A stretch of DNA of 64,000 bases from Burkholderia guangdongensis (lineage in GTDB: Bacteria; Pseudomonadota; Gammaproteobacteria; Burkholderiales; Burkholderiaceae). Location: positions 62,001 through 126,000 of the forward strand of contig NZ_JACBNX010000015.1 in NCBI RefSeq assembly GCF_013403875.1, written 5' to 3'. Positions 1-9,220 of the stretch are shown one piece after another. Numbering within the stretch: the stretch's first letter is position 1; every line of letters begins with the position of its first letter. Both the position numbers and the translations under genes were made by a program. Under the pieces are notes generated by a model. It was not told the origin of the DNA, did no database searches, and was given only the letters and a program-made list of their open reading frames with translations.

Positions 1-58
1 GCACACGCAGAGCTCGGTACGTTTCCTCCGGTAGATTACGAACAGTGACAGATGCCAT
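1..58 (-). CDS. FitA-type ribbon-helix-helix antitoxin, N-terminal fragment
   Basis: Only the first 19 codons are inside the window. They read MASVTVRNLPEETYRALRV, which is the N-terminal beta strand and first helix typical of FitA/VapB-like ribbon-helix-helix antitoxins (family knowledge). The ATG at 58 is preceded by a GAGGTG Shine-Dalgarno at about 65-70. Such antitoxins bind their own promoter and neutralise a PIN-domain RNase toxin, normally encoded just downstream, which here would lie left of position 1. The rest of the gene and the toxin are not visible, so a complete toxin-antitoxin pair is an inference. Confidence 0.7.
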   Translation of the reverse strand, partial: MASVTVRNLPEETYRALRV

Positions 59-413
59 TGCTATCACCTCAAAAAAATGGAGTCAGTGATTTCATTTCAA
101 CCACAATGATGGCACCCGAACACGCAACCTGCAAAGCATCGCCACGGCTCCAATCCACTAAAAAATCTCAGAAAACTGTCCGAACGAGCGAGGCCACCTC
201 TTGGCGTACGCGCCAAGCCCTTTTTCTTTGCGCCGCCGCCCTCTCGTCCACCGTTGGCAACCGCCATCGGAAGCCCCATACTCCGCACACCATCGCTACA
301 TTAGACGAATTGCGATGAACGTCGTCCGTGCGGCTGTCCGCACTGAATCGCCACCGCCGTACACCGCATTCACCAACCGCCGCGAAAACATACGAGTTCA
401 AAGGGCACTCATC
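59..413. other. intergenic region between antitoxin and lprI-like gene
   Basis: About 355 bases lie between divergently oriented genes. The part next to the antitoxin is clearly more A/T-rich than the surrounding coding DNA and must carry the antitoxin promoter. A loose match reading leftwards (TTGCAG, 17 nt, CATCAT) lies at about 105-140. Open frames here are short and lack ribosome sites. I see no further gene. Confidence 0.5.
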
Positions 414-1421
414 GTGACGCCATTCCACTTCCCCGCCGCCGTTCGAGCGTGCCTGACGCTCGCGGTCACGTTGTCGCTGCCCACCTTCGCATACGCGGCC
501 AGTTTCGACTGTCACGCCGCCCGCAGTCCGATCGAGCACGCAATCTGCGACGACGCGCAACTGTCCGCGCTCGACAGCGAACTGGCCGACGCCTACCGAA
601 CCGCACTGAAAGGACAGGGCGACGCCGCCGACCAGTTGAAGGCCGGGCAGCGCGAATGGCTGAAGTCGCGCGCGCCCGACGGCAAGATCGATCCGGCTGC
701 GCTGGAGAACGCGTATCGCGAGCGCATCGCCGCGCTGAAGGCGCTGCCTGCGTTTCCGAGCCCGGGCGCGCTGGTCGACGGTCCGACGTTCCGCCTGACG
801 ACGGTCGCGAAGCAGCACGATTTCGCGCTGCGAATGCTCGAAGCGTGCTCGACGGAAAAAAGCGACGACGACTCGACCTGCGAGGGGCCGGGCCAGTTGC
901 TCATCTTCGGCAAGGGCCAGCCGAAGCTGCTGCAGACGATCAACCTGCCGAACGTGTTCGTCACGCTGCCGAAGGGCGGCAACGGACCGCTCACCAACTC
1001 GGCGCGGCTCTACGACTACCAGGGTGTGATCAACGTCGGCGACTTCAACTTCGACGGCTATGAGGACTTCGGCATCCAGACCGGCAACGAAGGCAGCTAC
1101 GGCGGCCCGAGCTACGACGTCTATCTGTTCGATCCGAAAGCGGAACGCTTCGTCCACAATGACGCGATGACCCAGTTGATCGCCGAGACGCTCGGCTTCT
1201 TCGGCGTCGATGCCGCGCACAAGCGCCTCCACACGTTCGCCAAAAGCGGCTGCTGCTATCACGAGGACACCACGTATCGCGTCGACCACGACATGCCCGT
1301 GGCCGTCGCGCGTCACATCGAGGATGGGCAAGGCGCCGGCGACAAGATGGAAGTCATCGACGAAGAACTCGTGAACGGCAAGTGGCATCGCAAGGTTCAC
1401 CACGAGCCGATGCCGAACTGA
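414..1421 (+). CDS. exported LprI-domain protein with FG-GAP-like C-terminal part
   Basis: The predicted protein has 335 residues. A Sec signal peptide covers about residues 1-28 (hydrophobic core LTLAVTLSLPTFAYA). Residues 30-105 match the LprI/DUF1311 pattern: FDC, then IEHAIC, LDxELxxAY and QREWLK. Proteins with this domain are periplasmic, and some inhibit lysozyme (family knowledge; not shown for this one). The C-terminal half contains a DFNFDGYEDFGI loop resembling the calcium loop of FG-GAP/VCBS repeats. I chose GTG 414 because an AGGG motif precedes it and the signal peptide follows at once. In-frame upstream starts would place a non-signal leader in front. Confidence 0.75.
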   Translation: MTPFHFPAAVRACLTLAVTLSLPTFAYAASFDCHAARSPIEHAICDDAQLSALDSELADAYRTALKGQGDAADQLKAGQREWLKSRAPDGKIDPAALENAYRERIAALKALPAFPSPGALVDGPTFRLTTVAKQHDFALRMLEACSTEKSDDDSTCEGPGQLLIFGKGQPKLLQTINLPNVFVTLPKGGNGPLTNSARLYDYQGVINVGDFNFDGYEDFGIQTGNEGSYGGPSYDVYLFDPKAERFVHNDAMTQLIAETLGFFGVDAAHKRLHTFAKSGCCYHEDTTYRVDHDMPVAVARHIEDGQGAGDKMEVIDEELVNGKWHRKVHHEPMPN

Positions 1422-1450
1422 ACGACAGGTCGGCGACAAGCGCCCCCCCT

Positions 1451-3028
1451 CTAATACGGCGGCAACCCCATCGCGATTCGCTCGACGATCAGCGGCATGA
1501 ACGCGCCGCCCGCCGCCGTCATCGCCAGCATCACCGGCATTGCGCGCGACCGTTGCGATGCGATGCCCAGCAGGCCGACCACGGCCGGCACCAAAGGCAG
1601 GCAATACCTTCCCGCCGAATGAAGCTCGGGGTTCAGAACCAGCGTCGCCGCCACCACCGACACCCCTGCCCCGATCAACAGACATGCGCGCGCGTCGCCC
1701 TCCCGCCTGAGCCCGCGAATCAGCACATAGGCCGCCCACCCCACGAGCGCGAAAGGCAGCATCAAAATCGGCAAATATTCGCCGTCGAACACCCCGCCAG
1801 GATGCAGCATGCCGGCGAGCTCACGCAGCGGCGTCACCTCCCAACCTTTGCGCACCATGAACGCGGCCAGCGGATAACCGGTCTGCGCCCCCTTGATCGC
1901 CATGTCCGCCACGATCCCGAGCCCGCCTGCCACGCCTGCGAACGCCACGCGCAGCAATCGTCCCCGAATGGAAACCGCCGCGTCACCCCAAACACTGAAC
2001 GCGAGCCACGCCACGCCGATCAAGCCGACGAACCGCGTCGCGGTCAACAAGGCCACCACTGCCCCCGCCAGCCAGTATTTCCGCCGCAACAGCAGCAACA
2101 CGATCAGCAGTTCGAGCATCAGAAACAGCGGCTCCGAAAATCCGCCGACGACAAAGAACGCAAACGGATTGAAACTCAGCCACACCGGCGCGATCAGCGC
2201 GTGACCGCGCGTGAGCCCGATCGCCCGCCCGAGCGCAAAAAGCAGCAACAGCGCGGCCAGCAGCAGCGCCGCATTCAACCCGACCATCGCCGACGACACC
2301 GGGACGCGACCGGTCACGGCAACCGCCTTGACCAGCATCGGAAACAGAAACGGCCACGCCACGTTCTGCTGCACCCGGCCGTCGCCATTGAATCGATACC
2401 CGCGCAGAACGATGTTGCGATACCAGCTGGCGTCCCATCGCTCCGTCAATATACCTTCGGGATCCGAACTAATCTCGAGCGGCTCGATTCCGTACAATCC
2501 GGCGCCGTTTGAAATCACTTCGGTCAACGGCACCGTGTCGACCCCGAACCGCACCGACAACAGTTGCCAGGACAACGAGCGCCTATCGTTGGACCCGACT
2601 TGGTCGGCCGGCACCATCGTCCACCCGGAATGAATCGCGATCCCGCGGCTCGCGCACGCAGTCGGAACCGGCAGCAATTGCTGGAACAATCCGGCATGGA
2701 TATCGACGCGCATCGGCTCCACGCCATCGCAACCGATCGTCCATTGCTGATCGTGCGAGGCTTGCCCGACGACGGTCAGCGACGCTCGACGCCCCGCCGC
2801 CGGCACCTTCAGCGTGACGTCCGGTGCGGCCCAGCTGAATGCGTGAGCGTCGAAGTGCCCGGTCAGACGCTCATGGTTGGCGAGCGTACCGATGACGATG
2901 CCGCGACCGAAAAACCAGACGACGACCAGCGCGAACAGCGCGGCCGCGGTCGACACACGCGGCCAGCCGCGCACGCGCACGGCCGGTTTCTCGCACGATT
3001 GAGGAACAGCGTCGGAAAGGTGCACCAT
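1451..3028 (-). CDS. PIG-V-like integral membrane mannosyltransferase (Gtr module third gene)
   Basis: The protein has 525 residues and many hydrophobic segments, so it is a polytopic inner-membrane protein. A long periplasmic loop follows the first helix. It ends in RWDASWYxxIxxxGY and then AWPFLFP, which matches the PIG-V/GPI-mannosyltransferase 2 signature, where the Asp is the proposed catalytic residue (family knowledge). Next to a GtrA flippase and a GtrB synthase, it is probably the dedicated transferase that moves a lipid-linked sugar onto a cell-surface acceptor. The ATG at 3028 lies 17 nt after the gtrA stop. The sugar and acceptor cannot be read from sequence. Confidence 0.7.
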   Translation of the reverse strand: MVHLSDAVPQSCEKPAVRVRGWPRVSTAAALFALVVVWFFGRGIVIGTLANHERLTGHFDAHAFSWAAPDVTLKVPAAGRRASLTVVGQASHDQQWTIGCDGVEPMRVDIHAGLFQQLLPVPTACASRGIAIHSGWTMVPADQVGSNDRRSLSWQLLSVRFGVDTVPLTEVISNGAGLYGIEPLEISSDPEGILTERWDASWYRNIVLRGYRFNGDGRVQQNVAWPFLFPMLVKAVAVTGRVPVSSAMVGLNAALLLAALLLLFALGRAIGLTRGHALIAPVWLSFNPFAFFVVGGFSEPLFLMLELLIVLLLLRRKYWLAGAVVALLTATRFVGLIGVAWLAFSVWGDAAVSIRGRLLRVAFAGVAGGLGIVADMAIKGAQTGYPLAAFMVRKGWEVTPLRELAGMLHPGGVFDGEYLPILMLPFALVGWAAYVLIRGLRREGDARACLLIGAGVSVVAATLVLNPELHSAGRYCLPLVPAVVGLLGIASQRSRAMPVMLAMTAAGGAFMPLIVERIAMGLPPY

Positions 3029-3045
3029 GTTTTGACCCAACAGAT

Positions 3046-3525
3046 TCAATCGGACGCGTTCGCCGACGGGCGAGCCGTCGCCCCGCCGAACACCCAGCGC
3101 TTGAACAGCACGAACATCACGACGGGCGTCACGAACGTCATGCCGCCCACCGCCCAGCGCGGGTCCAGGCCGTGACGGCCGACCACGGCCACGATGCCCG
3201 CATTGCACGCGAACCCGGTCGCCGATGTAACGAAGAAACGAAGCAACGCCTCGGAACCGGCACGGCCGCCGCGGAACGTCCAGAATCGATTGCCGCAATA
3301 CGTGACGGACACCGCGCAGAGAAACCCGGATACGTTCGCCCATTGCGGCGCGAGCCAGTGCAACGCGCTCAGATAGCAGGCCGAATGAACCAGCGTCGCG
3401 ATCGCGCCCACGACCGCGAACTTCGCGGATTCCACGAGCAACCGCCGCCCACGGGAAGCGACCGGTCGCGTCAACGTGCGGAACGCCACGTATCGGCCAG
3501 GGCGCCGTCGGGTCGCGCGCCGCAC
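3046..3525 (-). CDS. GtrA-family membrane protein (polyprenyl-sugar flippase)
   Basis: The protein has 159 residues and four hydrophobic segments. It contains the GtrA core: FAVVGAIATLVHSACY, then a YCGNRFWTF motif, and a last helix ending KRWVFG. GtrA proteins are thought to flip undecaprenyl-phosphate-sugar across the inner membrane. The ATG at 3525 overlaps the upstream gtrB-like gene by 55 nt, suggesting translational coupling. About 30 basic residues precede the first helix, so an internal start near VESAKF is possible. The operon order is GtrB, GtrA, PIG-V-like transferase. Confidence 0.75.
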   Translation of the reverse strand: MRRATRRRPGRYVAFRTLTRPVASRGRRLLVESAKFAVVGAIATLVHSACYLSALHWLAPQWANVSGFLCAVSVTYCGNRFWTFRGGRAGSEALLRFFVTSATGFACNAGIVAVVGRHGLDPRWAVGGMTFVTPVVMFVLFKRWVFGGATARPSANASD

Positions 3526-4532
3526 ACCAGCACCGACTCGACGTTTGCCCGCGGAATCCGGGCTTGCGCCGTGCGCAGGCCGTCATCCCCGGCAGGCCAG
3601 TAATCCTGAAGGAAATACAGCGGACGCCGCTTCGCTTCGTTGAACATCCGCCCCAGATATTCGCCGACGATGCCGAGCCCGATGAGCTGCACGCCCGACA
3701 GGAACAGCAGCGTCACCATCAGCGACGGATACCCGGCCACCGGATTCCCGTGGATCAACGTCCGGTAAACGATCGCAATCGCGCCCCCGAACGCCGCCAG
3801 CGCGACGCAGACACCGACCCACGACGCGAGCCGCAGCGGCGCGATCGAAAACGACGTGATCCCTTCGATCGCGAAATGCCACAGCCGCGCATAGTTGAAT
3901 TTGGAGGTGCCCGCCGCACGCGCTTCGCGCTCGTACGGCAGCGCGGTCTGCGGATAGCCGATCCACGCGAACAGCCCTTTCATGTAGCGATGCTGTTCGG
4001 GCAGCTGCCGCAATGCTTCGACCGCACGCCGGCTGAGCAACCGGAAATCTCCGGTATCCTGAGGAATCGACACGCGGCTCAATGCGTGGATGACGCGATA
4101 GAACGCATACGCCGATGCCCGCTTCAGCATCGTTTCGCCGGCCCGCGACATGCGCCGCCCGTAGACGACGTCGAAGCCCTGTCGCCAGATGCGGATGAAT
4201 TCGGGAATCAGCTCGGGCGGATCCTGCAAGTCGGCATCGATGACGATGGTCGCATCCGCGTTCGCGTAATCCAGCCCCGCGGACAGCGCGATTTCCTTCC
4301 CGTAATTCCGGCTGAGATTCACGATGCTGACGTCGCGATCGCCGGCCTGCAGCGCGCGCAGCACCGGGAGCGTGCCGTCGGTGCTGCCATCGTTGACGTA
4401 GATGATTTCCGCCCGCACGTCGCCGAGCATCGCGAGCGCCGCGCATAGCCGCTCGTGGAACGCGGCGAGCAGTCGGTCCTCATTGTAGACAGGCACCACG
4501 ACGGCGAGCGTGGTCATCACGGATTCAGTCAT
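3471..4532 (-). CDS. GtrB/ArnC-type polyprenyl-phosphate glycosyltransferase
   Basis: This is a 353-residue family 2 glycosyltransferase. LAVVVPVYNED at the N-terminus starts the GT-A fold. DADLQDPPE carries the metal/sugar-nucleotide Asp residues, and DTGDFRLLSRR is characteristic of dolichyl/undecaprenyl-phosphate sugar synthases. Two membrane helices follow at about residues 230-255 and 268-292, as in GtrB and ArnC. It should charge undecaprenyl phosphate with a hexose at the cytoplasmic face. I chose ATG 4532 (MTESVMTT) because a GGCGAGA motif precedes it; ATG 4514 lacks one. It is the first gene of the three-gene module. Confidence 0.85.
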   Translation of the reverse strand: MTESVMTTLAVVVPVYNEDRLLAAFHERLCAALAMLGDVRAEIIYVNDGSTDGTLPVLRALQAGDRDVSIVNLSRNYGKEIALSAGLDYANADATIVIDADLQDPPELIPEFIRIWRQGFDVVYGRRMSRAGETMLKRASAYAFYRVIHALSRVSIPQDTGDFRLLSRRAVEALRQLPEQHRYMKGLFAWIGYPQTALPYEREARAAGTSKFNYARLWHFAIEGITSFSIAPLRLASWVGVCVALAAFGGAIAIVYRTLIHGNPVAGYPSLMVTLLFLSGVQLIGLGIVGEYLGRMFNEAKRRPLYFLQDYWPAGDDGLRTAQARIPRANVESVLVCGARPDGALADTWRSAR

Positions 4533-4707
4533 GGTGAATATCTCGCCGGCACACCGCGTGCCGGGTTCAATGAATTCTGCCCACCTGAATCGCCATCGCT
4601 GCGCGATGGCCAACGTCGATCCATGAGCGCGGCCAGTTTAGGCTGGCGAGCCCCCGGCGGATGTGACGACGATCACATTTCACCGGCGCGTGCCGCGCGG
4701 CAATCGA

Positions 4708-6147
4708 TCACGCCGCGCGTCCCGCGTCGCGCGACACCGGATCGACCGGCGTATGCACGCCCGCGCGCGCCTCGATCGCCTCCCCCGCCTTCAGGCACAG
4801 CGCCTCCTGAAACCGCCCCGCGACGATCTGCACGCCCATCGGCACGCCGTCGCACAGCCCCGTCGGCACCGACAGCCCCGGCAATCCGAGCAGCGCGGTC
4901 GCGAGCAGCGGGCTCTGCGCATCGACGATGCGCCGCACCGCGTCGTCGCCGCGCTGATCCTCGTCGATCGCGAACGGACGCCGGCACGACACCGGCATCA
5001 GCAGCAGCGGATAGCGCTGAAAGAACGCCTGCCACGCGCGCAGCAACGCGGTCCGTTCCGCGAGCGCGTCCATGTAGCCGACCAGATCGAGCACCGGCGC
5101 GAGACGCCGCTGGCTGCCGAACGCCGTGCGTATCGCATCGTCGCCGTGCGTCATGATGACGTCCGCCAGCCCGCTTCGCGCCTCGTTCGTGACGAGCTTC
5201 AGCCACAGCGCGCTCGCGTCGCCGACACGCGGCGGCACTGCCTCCTCGACGACGCACCCGGCATCCTCCAGCCATCGCGCCGCCTGGCGCACCGCATCCG
5301 ACACCGCATCGTCGGCCGGCGTGCCGGGCAGGCTCGCGCAGATCGCCACACGCGCGGGAAACCGCGTATCGTCGCCGAAGGGCGCGTCGGGCGCGACGGG
5401 CATCCACCACGCGTCACGCGCATCGGGCGCCGCCATCGCCGCCAGCGCGATCCGCAGATCGCCGACCGTCCGCGCGAGCGGCCCCTGCACCGACGCGAGC
5501 TGAACGGCGAGCGTCCGGTCTCGCGTCTGCGTCGGGTTGTACGCGGGCACGCGGCCCGCCGTCGGGCGCAGCCCGGCCACGCCGCACGCGTAGGCCGGAT
5601 AACGAATCGATCCGCCGAGATCGTTGCCGTGCGCGATCGCGCCGATGCCGGTCGCGACGGCGGCCGCCGCGCCGCCGCTGGAGCCGCCGGGCGTCAGTCC
5701 GGCATCCCACGGATTCAGCGTGCGCCCGTACAGATCGTTGTCGGTGAACCAGCGATACGAGAACGCCGGCGCGTTGCTGCGCCCGATGACGATCGCGCCG
5801 GCCTTGCGCAGGTTCGCGACCACCGGGCTGTCTTCGCGCGCGACGAGATCCTTGAACGCGACGACGCCGTTCGTCGTCGCGAGGCCGGCCATGTCGACGT
5901 TCACCTTGACCGTCACCGGCACGCCGTGCAGCGGCCCGACCGGCTCGCGCCGCGCGATCGCCGCGTCGGCCGCCGCCGCGGCCTCGAGCGCGCTGTCGGC
6001 CAGCACGTCGACGATCGCGTTGATCCGCGGATTGACTTCGTCCAGCCGCAGCAGGCAGCTTCGAACCAGCTCCGTCGACGACACGTCGCGCCGCGCGACG
6101 CGGGCCGCCATGTCGGTTGCGCTCAGGCGCCACAATTCCTGCGTCAT
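4708..6147 (-). CDS. amidase signature family hydrolase
   Basis: The protein has 479 residues. The amidase-signature triad is complete: Lys81 in GVPVTVK, Ser156 in the GGSSGG box, and Ser180 in GNDLGGS. Members hydrolyse amides through a Ser-cisSer-Lys mechanism. The substrate cannot be assigned; it is not clearly GatA, because no gatB/gatC lie nearby. ATG 6147 has a very strong GGAGG eight nucleotides upstream. An AraC-type regulator is encoded 74 nt upstream on the same strand and is the likely controller. Confidence 0.85.
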   Translation of the reverse strand: MTQELWRLSATDMAARVARRDVSSTELVRSCLLRLDEVNPRINAIVDVLADSALEAAAAADAAIARREPVGPLHGVPVTVKVNVDMAGLATTNGVVAFKDLVAREDSPVVANLRKAGAIVIGRSNAPAFSYRWFTDNDLYGRTLNPWDAGLTPGGSSGGAAAAVATGIGAIAHGNDLGGSIRYPAYACGVAGLRPTAGRVPAYNPTQTRDRTLAVQLASVQGPLARTVGDLRIALAAMAAPDARDAWWMPVAPDAPFGDDTRFPARVAICASLPGTPADDAVSDAVRQAARWLEDAGCVVEEAVPPRVGDASALWLKLVTNEARSGLADVIMTHGDDAIRTAFGSQRRLAPVLDLVGYMDALAERTALLRAWQAFFQRYPLLLMPVSCRRPFAIDEDQRGDDAVRRIVDAQSPLLATALLGLPGLSVPTGLCDGVPMGVQIVAGRFQEALCLKAGEAIEARAGVHTPVDPVSRDAGRAA

Positions 6148-6221
6148 GCCTCGTCCTCCTTCGTTCTCGATGATCGTCATTCGCGATGCGGGAAGACTAG
6201 CCGAAATGGGCGACGCGCGCG

Positions 6222-7256
6222 TCACCCCACCCGATACTCGCTCGGGCTCTTCCCGGTCCACCGCGCGAACGCGTGCCGGAAATTCGCCGCATCGCTGTAG
6301 CCGAGCCGGCTCGCGATCTCCTCGGTCGTCATCCGCGTCTTGCGCAGATACTCGACAGCGAGCCTGCGGCGCACGTCCGCGAGAATGTCGCGATAGGTCG
6401 TGCCCTCGGCCTCGAGCTTGCGCCTGAGCGTGCGCGGATGCATCGACAGCTTGCTCGCCATCGATTCGATGTCCGGATACCGCCACGGCATCTGCTCGAT
6501 CAGCGCGCGCCGCACGGTCGTCGCCATGCCGGCCGTCTCCTCGAGCTCCGACAGCACGCTCTGGCACATCTCGCCGACCACCGCGTGCGTGATCGGATCG
6601 GGCATCGAGCCGCTGCCTTCGGCCCACTGCGCGCCGACCACGATCTCGTTGTTCGGGCGGCCGAATTCGATCGGGCATTCGAAGAAATCCGCGTAGACGT
6701 CCGCGTGCGCGGGTGCCGGATATGACATATGCAACGACTCGAACGCGAATGCGTCGCCCCACAGATCACGGCTCATCGTCAGATGCGCGGAAAAGGCGAA
6801 CTCGAGTGCGAAGCGGAACAGCGCGTCGCGCGGATCGTGCGACAGCAGCACCTCGTAGCGGTAGACTCCGACATGCCCGTCGCGGTTGAACGAGATCGGG
6901 CTCGCGACCGGGCCCATCACACTGTTGTACTTGACCAGGAATGCGTTCATCTGCTCACGCGTCGGACTGCTCAGGAGTCCGTATCCATACATCCCGTACG
7001 CGGTCAGATGCATCCGCGTGCCCGCGCGCAGCGCGGCCGTCGGATCGGGCGCGAGACGCACCGCATTGCCGAACACGGCCGCCACCTGGCGGTATGAAAT
7101 CCGTGCATCCGTCGACCGCAGCGCCGCCGCGTCGAGACCACTGCCCGCGAGCACATCGGCCGGCGCAACGCCGTCGTCGGCCAGCGTGTCGACGATCGCG
7201 GCGATTCTTTGCGGTGTATAGATGCGCTGCTCGAAATCCGGTAACGAGCGGTACAC
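6222..7256 (-). CDS. AraC-family transcriptional regulator
   Basis: The protein has 344 residues. About residues 20-210 resemble the arabinose-binding-type sensory domain of OruR/ArgR-like AraC regulators. The C-terminal 100 residues hold two helix-turn-helix motifs: SMASKLSMHPRTLRRKL, then EEIASRLGYSDAANFRHAF ending GKSPSEYR. The start is GTG 7256 with a GGAG about 10 nt upstream. The adjacent codirectional amidase gene is its likely target; the effector is unknown. Confidence 0.85.
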   Translation of the reverse strand: MYRSLPDFEQRIYTPQRIAAIVDTLADDGVAPADVLAGSGLDAAALRSTDARISYRQVAAVFGNAVRLAPDPTAALRAGTRMHLTAYGMYGYGLLSSPTREQMNAFLVKYNSVMGPVASPISFNRDGHVGVYRYEVLLSHDPRDALFRFALEFAFSAHLTMSRDLWGDAFAFESLHMSYPAPAHADVYADFFECPIEFGRPNNEIVVGAQWAEGSGSMPDPITHAVVGEMCQSVLSELEETAGMATTVRRALIEQMPWRYPDIESMASKLSMHPRTLRRKLEAEGTTYRDILADVRRRLAVEYLRKTRMTTEEIASRLGYSDAANFRHAFARWTGKSPSEYRVG

Positions 7257-7674
7257 GATTCTGCTTCTCCCTTACGTCGTACATTACACCGAGCGGATCA
7301 GCGTGGCATGAGAACCGCGCCCGCGCAAGTGTCGAAACTCCGGAATGTCCCGAAGTCACCGCAAAACCGCCCCAAACTCACCTTTCGCCGATGGCCCGCG
7401 TGCCAAAGAATGTGCTGCGATTCAGACGAAACGCGCCACACTCGACGAAGGCGCCCGCTGAAACGCGTGCCGCCGGCGTCCAACCGGCCGCGCCTCATCG
7501 ACGCAACCAGGAAGGAGACCTGACGACTGCACGGCAATCCGCCAGCCGCACCCGGCTGACGCCGTCGCCCCACTTGCCGCCCCGCTCGCCACGCACCCGA
7601 CGACGTCCGACGACGTCCCGCGCATGCGAGCGTCATTCGCTGCACTCCTCTAGCTCAGACGAGGTGAATAACAC
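7257..7674. other. intergenic region between araC-type regulator and hydrolase
   Basis: About 420 bases lie between divergent genes, so both promoters should be here. Several open frames cross it but none has a ribosome site or recognisable protein. I found no strong -35/-10 pair, hairpin or repeat. The last 20 bases contain the GAGGTG ribosome site of the next gene. Confidence 0.4.
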
Positions 7675-8499
7675 ATGCTTGCCACGTTTCCCCGCTTGTT
7701 CCCGATGCCGCGCGACCTCGCCGGCACCGACCCGTCCGCCGCACCGTCCCTGCCGCTGTGGCTGCTGGAAGCACGCGCGTTCGTCGAGCTATCCGCGTTC
7801 TATTCGATGTCGCCGTGGCTGCGCCTCGCGCCAGCCGGCGACGGCCATCCGGTGCTCGTGCTGCCGGGCCTGTCCGCGAACGATCTGTCGACGCGGCCGC
7901 TGCGCCAATTCCTCGCGCGGCGCGGCTATCGCGCGCACGGCTGGAAGCTCGGCCGCAACTTCGGCCCGCGCCCCGGCGTCGAGGACGCGATGCAGGCGCG
8001 GCTCGCCGAGCTGCACGAGCGCTACGGCCGCAAGGTCAGCATCATCGGCTGGAGCCTCGGCGGGATGTTCGCGCGCGAACTCGCGCGGCGCGCGCCGGAG
8101 CACGTGCGCAGCGTGATCACGCTCGGCAGCCCGTTCGCGGGCGCGCCGCACGCGAGCAACGCGTGGCAGCTCTATGAGTTGGTCAGCGGGCAGCGCGCCG
8201 ACCGCTGGGCCGATCGCGAGCACGCGCAGACGCCGCCGCCGGTGCCGGCGACCGCGATCTACAGCCGCAGCGACGGCATCGTCGCGTGGCAGGGCTGCCT
8301 CGAGCGCGAAGGCCCGCAGTCGGAGAACATCGAGGTCGAAGGCAGCCACTGCGGGCTCGGCGTCAACCCGGCCGTGCTGTTCGCGGTCGCCGACCGGCTC
8401 GCGCAGCCCGAAGGCGAATGGCGTCCGTTCGAGCGCAGCGGCCTGCGTAGCCTCGTGTATCCGGATCCGCATCGCGATTCGAAGGCCGCGGCCGCATGA
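7675..8499 (+). CDS. lipase-like alpha/beta hydrolase
   Basis: The protein has 274 residues. The nucleophile elbow GWSLGG puts the catalytic Ser at residue 127. HPVLVLPGLSAND is the oxyanion-hole strand, SRSDGIVAW supplies the likely acid, and EGSHCGLG supplies the His. There is no signal peptide, so it is predicted to be cytoplasmic. It resembles the short triacylglycerol-lipase/esterase-like hydrolases of proteobacteria; the natural substrate is unknown. GAGGTG precedes ATG 7675. The gene stands alone and is closed by a strong intrinsic terminator. Confidence 0.75.
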   Translation: MLATFPRLFPMPRDLAGTDPSAAPSLPLWLLEARAFVELSAFYSMSPWLRLAPAGDGHPVLVLPGLSANDLSTRPLRQFLARRGYRAHGWKLGRNFGPRPGVEDAMQARLAELHERYGRKVSIIGWSLGGMFARELARRAPEHVRSVITLGSPFAGAPHASNAWQLYELVSGQRADRWADREHAQTPPPVPATAIYSRSDGIVAWQGCLEREGPQSENIEVEGSHCGLGVNPAVLFAVADRLAQPEGEWRPFERSGLRSLVYPDPHRDSKAAAA

Positions 8500-8561
8500 C
8501 CAGCGCGCCCGGCGACGGGCGCGCATAAGCGACTAAGCGACTAGGAAGCGACAAAACGACG

Positions 8562-8590
8562 AAGGGACGGCGCGAGCCGTCCCTTTCTCT
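8562..8590 (+). terminator. rho-independent terminator after the hydrolase
   Basis: AAGGGACGGC (8562-8571), loop GCGA, and GCCGTCCCTT (8576-8585) form a perfect 10-bp stem followed by the T-rich run TTTCTCTTTT. It ends the hydrolase transcript. Confidence 0.85.
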
Positions 8591-8626
8591 TTTCACATCG
8601 GCGCCGCCGCGCGCCGGCCGAGCGCG

Positions 8627-9220
8627 CTACGCGGTCACGTCGCCGAGCCCGTACATCGCGTGACGCGCGGCCACTTCGTCGACGTCGTGACTGAGCAACA
8701 CGAGATCATGCATCCCGCCGTCGCGATCGATCACGTGATTGTGCAGCAGCGCCTCCGCGCGGAAGCTCAGCTCCTCGAACACCGCGATCGCCGCCGGCTG
8801 CTGCGTCGTCATCTGCGCGACGAGCTTCTTGAGGCCGCGCTCGAGCGCCTGCGCGAAGCACTCCTGGATCAGCGCGCGGCCGAGCCCCTTGCCGCGCCCC
8901 GCCGGCGCCACGAGCACGCGCAGTTCGCCGACGTGCCGCGACCAGCCGAGCGGATCGGTCGCGATCGCGGTGCAGCCGACCATCGTGCCGCCGTCGCGCG
9001 CGACGAGGCTCACCACGTCGCCGCGGTCGAGCGCGCGCATCCACGCATCGACGACCTTCGGATGGCGCAGGTCGCGCGGCACGAACACGAGATCCTCGTC
9101 GGGCAGCGACGCGATGAACGCGACGAACGCATCGCGGTCGGCGCTCGTCATGCGCGCGATGTCGATCTGAGAATCGCCGCATGCGATGCGACGCGGATAA
9201 CTGCGTGATGTATCAGTCAT
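8627..9220 (-). CDS. GNAT-family N-acetyltransferase
   Basis: The protein has 197 residues. The GNAT fold is recognisable from VGELRVLVAPAGRGKGLGRALIQECF, where RGKGLG is the acetyl-CoA pyrophosphate loop, followed by EELSFRAEALLHNHV. The substrate is unknown. ATG 9220 overlaps the stop of phaC by four bases (ATGA), so the two are translationally coupled and this protein is the last product of a phaE-phaC-GNAT operon. A role in PHA metabolism or in modifying an operon product is inference from position only. Confidence 0.8.
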   Translation of the reverse strand: MTDTSRSYPRRIACGDSQIDIARMTSADRDAFVAFIASLPDEDLVFVPRDLRHPKVVDAWMRALDRGDVVSLVARDGGTMVGCTAIATDPLGWSRHVGELRVLVAPAGRGKGLGRALIQECFAQALERGLKKLVAQMTTQQPAAIAVFEELSFRAEALLHNHVIDRDGGMHDLVLLSHDVDEVAARHAMYGLGDVTA

